A DNA stretch of 7,035 nucleotides. Origin: Methanofastidiosum sp. (GTDB lineage: Archaea; Methanobacteriota_B; Thermococci; Methanofastidiosales; Methanofastidiosaceae). The notes beneath the pieces are model-generated. The model made no database searches. It saw only the letters and a list, made by a program, of their open reading frames with translations, and was not told where the DNA came from. The stretch is from assembly GCA_013329085.1 (NCBI GenBank), contig DUKX01000212.1, positions 439 to 7,473 of the forward strand, read 5' to 3'. Below are positions 4,532 through 7,035 of the stretch, piece by piece. Each line of letters begins with the position of its first letter. Positions within the stretch are counted from its first letter, which is position 1. A program made the translations under genes and the position numbers.

Positions 4532-6118
4532 TTATGCTGAAAAAATCTCTCTCCCCTTATTAGTTAACTCGACAACCTTGTTTCTACCCTTAATCGAAAC
4601 TATAAGATAGTTTGACGTTGTTAGAAAACTCATTCTTTTGCCAATAGTTGGTCTTGTTATATTGATCTCTCTGCCTATATCTGAAAAAGTAGGCTTAATT
4701 CCGATTAAGTTCTTGTTATAAACGAATGTTAGAATTTCTAGCATATTGTCAGGGAGTTTTTCTTTTTCCATAGGGGAGATGTCAGATGTCTCCTTTTCTA
4801 TAAGCTTCATTTCAACATTACTGAATAATTCTGAATCGGCCGAAATTATTACTGTAATCCCTCTAAGATATGCTATTTCCCTTAGGTGATGTACAAAAGA
4901 TAAAAATTTAATAAATCCATTTTTGGAAAGGAGGTAATCTAACCTATCTATCAAAACAAAGCTTTTTCTGGGTATGTTTTCTAAATATTTTTCAATTTCT
5001 GTAAAATCCGGAGAAAGAGAACTTCTTTTATCTTTTTCTGAAATCCATAAATAGTTGTATTTCCCTTTAATCTGCCCATTATACTCTGATTCAGAAGACC
5101 TTGTGAGAATGTATCCAGAGTACCCAACTTTCAACAGATCATTAAAAGCTTCAATTGAAAATAGACTTTTTGTTTCTTTTATAAGATAGACTTTTCCAGT
5201 TTCTAGATTGAACTTCATCAACTGACGTTTCATCTTTTCTTCAGTTAACTTTCTCTCTGTGATGTCCCTTACAATACTCAAGACTACCGTTTTTTTCTTA
5301 AGTTTGATAATTTTGCTGCAGATTTCAACTGATATTGGCCTGTAATCCTTTGCCACAACCTCTGTTTCAAAACAGTAATAGCTTCTCTTCTTAAGTTCCT
5401 CAAACATTTCATTTAGCATCTCAACATATTCTGGTGGATGAATGTCACTGGGGGCCATATTTAGAAGTTCTAGTTTGTCATAACCTAAAAGATCAGATGC
5501 AATCTGATTTGTTTCAATAAAGTTCCCATCAAGTTCATGGATAAATATTGCATCACTTGCATTGTTAAAAACTGTCCTGAATTTTTGCTCGCTTTCCTTT
5601 AATGCCTGCTCCGAATATTTTCTTTCTATTATGTGCCCCAATTTTTCTACTATGGCAAGAATTAATTTTCTTTCGGCCCTAAGAAAAGGCCCTTCTTCAA
5701 GCTCCGGCCTTTCTTCAAGATAAAATACTTCAAGTTTTCCAATATTATTTTTATAATAGTTTATCGGAGCATCCAACTTCCACTTAGTTTCTCTAAAGTT
5801 CATTGTTTTAAATTCTTGGCCGTCCAGATTAATTCTAGCACATGCTATTTCTGGGTATTTCCAACCAAGAGGTATTTTTTCTACGATTTTTTGGAATAAT
5901 TCCTCAAGAGGCATATTCGGTTCTTCATTTATCTTTGAGATGTCATATAAGCAATTTAGTTCTTTTACCCGCTCTTTTAGATTGCCAAGGAGGATATCCT
6001 TTTCTTCTTCAAGTTCCTCTAATCTATTTTTTATTTTTTCAAGATCAGCTATCTTTGAGCGCTGTACCTCTATCTCTTCAATAAGCTCTTCTTTTGATTG
6101 GTCTTCCTCGTGTTTCAA
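4532..6118 (-). CDS. PAS-DUF835-winged-helix one-component regulator (528 aa)
   Basis: A soluble sensor-regulator. Domain order: charged coiled coil (about 5-55); a GAF-like segment (about 57-165, LYDISKINEEP through LEVFYLEERP); a PAS domain with its PAC end (about 174-290, SEQKFRTVFNNASDAIFIHE to IVRDITERK); a DUF835 domain (about 303-440, GKVYLIKE, GYSGYILTR, SFVLIDRLDYL, ITVIISAD); and a C-terminal winged helix (about 455-528, with TFSDIGREINITRPTIGKRMSFL as helix-turn-helix and a VSIKGRNKVVELT wing). No kinase or receiver domain is present, so signal sensing and DNA binding are probably in one chain. DUF835 is an archaeal signalling domain of unsettled function. The start is TTG: an in-frame TGA lies 12 nt upstream, and AAGTGAT precedes it just as at the 866 gene. 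The ligand and target genes cannot be read from this sequence. Confidence 0.88.
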   Translation of the reverse strand: MKHEEDQSKEELIEEIEVQRSKIADLEKIKNRLEELEEEKDILLGNLKERVKELNCLYDISKINEEPNMPLEELFQKIVEKIPLGWKYPEIACARINLDGQEFKTMNFRETKWKLDAPINYYKNNIGKLEVFYLEERPELEEGPFLRAERKLILAIVEKLGHIIERKYSEQALKESEQKFRTVFNNASDAIFIHELDGNFIETNQIASDLLGYDKLELLNMAPSDIHPPEYVEMLNEMFEELKKRSYYCFETEVVAKDYRPISVEICSKIIKLKKKTVVLSIVRDITERKLTEEKMKRQLMKFNLETGKVYLIKETKSLFSIEAFNDLLKVGYSGYILTRSSESEYNGQIKGKYNYLWISEKDKRSSLSPDFTEIEKYLENIPRKSFVLIDRLDYLLSKNGFIKFLSFVHHLREIAYLRGITVIISADSELFSNVEMKLIEKETSDISPMEKEKLPDNMLEILTFVYNKNLIGIKPTFSDIGREINITRPTIGKRMSFLTTSNYLIVSIKGRNKVVELTNKGREIFSA

Positions 6119-6122
6119 TCTA

Positions 6123-6152
6123 TCACTTCAGTAGTAAATGGCCGAAATCCAT
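6123..6152 (-). other. Possible nine-codon upstream ORF before the regulator
   Basis: ATG at 6152 opens MDFGHLLLK and ends with TGA (6123-6125) inside the regulator's Shine-Dalgarno GTGAT, four bases before its TTG start and in another frame. Such an arrangement allows translational coupling, but the micro-ORF has no strong ribosome binding site. Confidence 0.15.
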
Positions 6153-6189
6153 CTCTGTGTATTCAGTTTCGCATTAAATATGCCAACGA

Positions 6190-6212
6190 CTTTAAAAGGA
6201 TTTATATTTATT
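6190..6212 (-). promoter_or_regulatory. TATA-like promoter region of the regulator gene
   Basis: The minus strand contains TAAATATAAATCC (about 6200-6212) and then TTTTAAAG (about 6191-6198). Either box would give a leader of roughly 45-65 nt, consistent with this gene using a Shine-Dalgarno and TTG rather than leaderless initiation. Confidence 0.35.
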
Positions 6213-6267
6213 AAAAAAAGACTAAATACAAATATCTTAAGATAATAATTAAAATAGTTAGTTATTT

Positions 6268-6277
6268 TTTTATATTT
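6268..6277 (+). promoter_or_regulatory. TATA-like box for the small plus-strand ORF
   Basis: TTTTATATTT is centred about 26 nt upstream of 6299, the expected transcript start, which precedes the GGGGG run (6304-6308). An mRNA starting there would exclude ATG 6294 and use a codon after the G-run. Confidence 0.35.
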
Positions 6278-6315
6278 GGAATATTTCTGCCATATGCGCA
6301 CAAGGGGGTATTAGA

Positions 6316-6486
6316 ATAGAAAATCAGTATTATTTTAATAAGAATGATCCTAAAGATATGGAAGAAGTTGTTAATACTGCAATAAGACTCATAAAAGAAG
6401 GAACTGAATTTCAATTTATAGAATTTGAATTAAATGGAAAAAATAAAGTGATTACCTATTGTGAGATAACAGCGATTGAAGATTGA
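6316..6486 (+). CDS. Small hypothetical protein with non-canonical or lost start
   Basis: I do not recognise a family. The frame that ends in TGA at 6484 reads protein-like from about 6310: IRIENQYYFNKNDP, an amphipathic helix EEVVNTAIRLIKEG, then two strands (FQFIEFELNG, KVITYCEITAIED), an alpha-beta plan of about 56 residues. No ATG, GTG or TTG opens it before ATG 6358, which would remove the first 14 residues. GGGGGT (6304-6309) is a good Shine-Dalgarno six bases before ATA 6316, so a rare ATA or ATT start is possible. Alternatively one G too many in the G5 run breaks the frame: with four Gs the ORF would begin at ATG 6294 as MRTRGIRIENQ. It ends two bases from the convergent DUF2284 gene. 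It is probably a real or recently broken gene. Confidence 0.5.
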   Translation: MENQYYFNKNDPKDMEEVVNTAIRLIKEGTEFQFIEFELNGKNKVITYCEITAIED

Positions 6487-6488
6487 CA

Positions 6489-7035
6489 TTATTCCAGTAG
6501 CAGCAAGCAGAAACTTGTGAAACACATATCTTCATTAGGGACTACTTTTAGTTCATATCCGGCATTTTTTGCAGTTTGGTATACATCAATTCCCACGCCT
6601 TCCATTGAAGGTCTAGCTATACGCCTGTAAACACATTTTCTCTTGTCAAAAAGAGTTGGGGTTTGAATTTGGTCTGCTGTGCATTCATCGCAAAGCTTGC
6701 ATGTTCCAGCCCCATATGCAAATGCTTTGTATAGCCCATTAAGAAATGCTTCTCTTTCAAGTTCAGCCATAAGTTTCTGAATACCTCGCCATTCCATCCT
6801 GTCTTTAATCTCTCCAAACTTTAAGATCAGGGCTTTATCATATTCTTTTAATCTTTTCCTTGTTTCCTTGGGTGGCTGAACATATGGTGGGCAAGTATAT
6901 TTCTTTCCATACTGTGTGCATCCAAATTCACATTTTTGTCTCACCCAGTCATTAACAGAAATATTCTCAATTGGAATTATTTTTGCAGAGGTGGCACCTC
7001 TATCTAAAGCCATCTGAATTAATTTATCGTATATT
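6489..7035 (-). CDS. DUF2284 Cys-rich metal-binding protein, 5' end missing
   Basis: A predicted cytosolic metal-binding (probably iron-sulfur) protein. Counting from the Met codon at 7013, Cys cluster one is C28, C32 and C41 in the conserved CPP; cluster two is C105-x2-C108-x2-C111 plus C127; then ARPSMEGVGIDVYQTAKNAG, a hallmark of the family, and a late pair C164/C169. Homologues occur in methanogens and other anaerobes, near redox or corrinoid genes, but their biochemical role is not established. The Met at 7013 is not the true start: the frame stays open to the window edge, reading IYDKLIQ before MALDRGA, matching the usual helix at the family N-terminus (LIxxALxxGA). The real start lies just outside. 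It is convergent with the small plus-strand ORF. Confidence 0.88.
   Translation of the reverse strand, partial: IYDKLIQMALDRGATSAKIIPIENISVNDWVRQKCEFGCTQYGKKYTCPPYVQPPKETRKRLKEYDKALILKFGEIKDRMEWRGIQKLMAELEREAFLNGLYKAFAYGAGTCKLCDECTADQIQTPTLFDKRKCVYRRIARPSMEGVGIDVYQTAKNAGYELKVVPNEDMCFTSFCLLLLE

Noticed and set aside
5842..6134. Two overlapping plus-strand open frames opposite the regulator's N-terminus
   Set aside because: Both are antisense to the coiled-coil coding region and rich in Ser/Phe/Leu, as expected when Glu/Lys-rich codons are read backwards.
6617..6817. Minus-strand 66-codon open frame
   Set aside because: It is nested in another frame of the DUF2284 gene, whose conserved Cys and RPSMEG motifs fix the true frame.

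Overview
This AT-rich window looks like the chromosome of a euryarchaeon. Evidence for that: a PAS-DUF835-winged-helix regulator, PEGA-repeat surface protein, stand-alone ATP-cone proteins and a DUF2284 Cys-rich protein; TATA-like boxes about 25-32 nt upstream of several start codons, which fits leaderless transcription; Shine-Dalgarno motifs of the GGAGG / GTGAT type; and oligo-T tracts instead of hairpin terminators. A methanogen-related lineage such as Methanofastidiosales would fit, but this is an inference from gene content and I cannot prove it. I see no rRNA, tRNA, IS element, phage gene or CRISPR array.

Layout. 1-509 (-): the N-terminal part of a membrane-anchored calcineurin-like phosphoesterase, cut by the left edge and interrupted by one in-frame TAG. 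633-866 (-): a 77-residue coiled-coil protein of unknown function. 967-1518 and 1639-1914 (-): two tandem paralogous ATP-cone proteins; the longer one carries about four 24-residue repeats where the shorter one has none. 1972-2859 (-): a zinc-type cation diffusion facilitator. 3017-4102 (+): an exported protein with four PEGA domains, divergent from the transporter. 4103-4259: a short intergenic region with competing inverted repeats and a micro-ORF with a strong Shine-Dalgarno. 4260-4439 (-): a 59-residue protein with a cross-brace, FYVE-like cysteine pattern. 4532-6118 (-): the 528-residue PAS-DUF835-wHTH regulator with a TTG start. About 6316-6486 (+): a small protein without a usable ATG at its apparent N-terminus. 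6489-7035 (-): a DUF2284 metal-binding protein that runs off the right edge.

Most genes are on the minus strand, but intergenic gaps of about 60-160 nt, each with its own TATA-like sequence, suggest mainly single-gene transcription units. No single pathway joins them. Surface or envelope functions (phosphoesterase, PEGA protein, metal exporter), small metal-binding or nucleotide-binding proteins, and a one-component sensor lie side by side. The most interesting parts are the TAG-interrupted phosphoesterase, the ATP-cone pair with a repeat insertion, the FYVE-like finger, and the structured region at 4174-4250.
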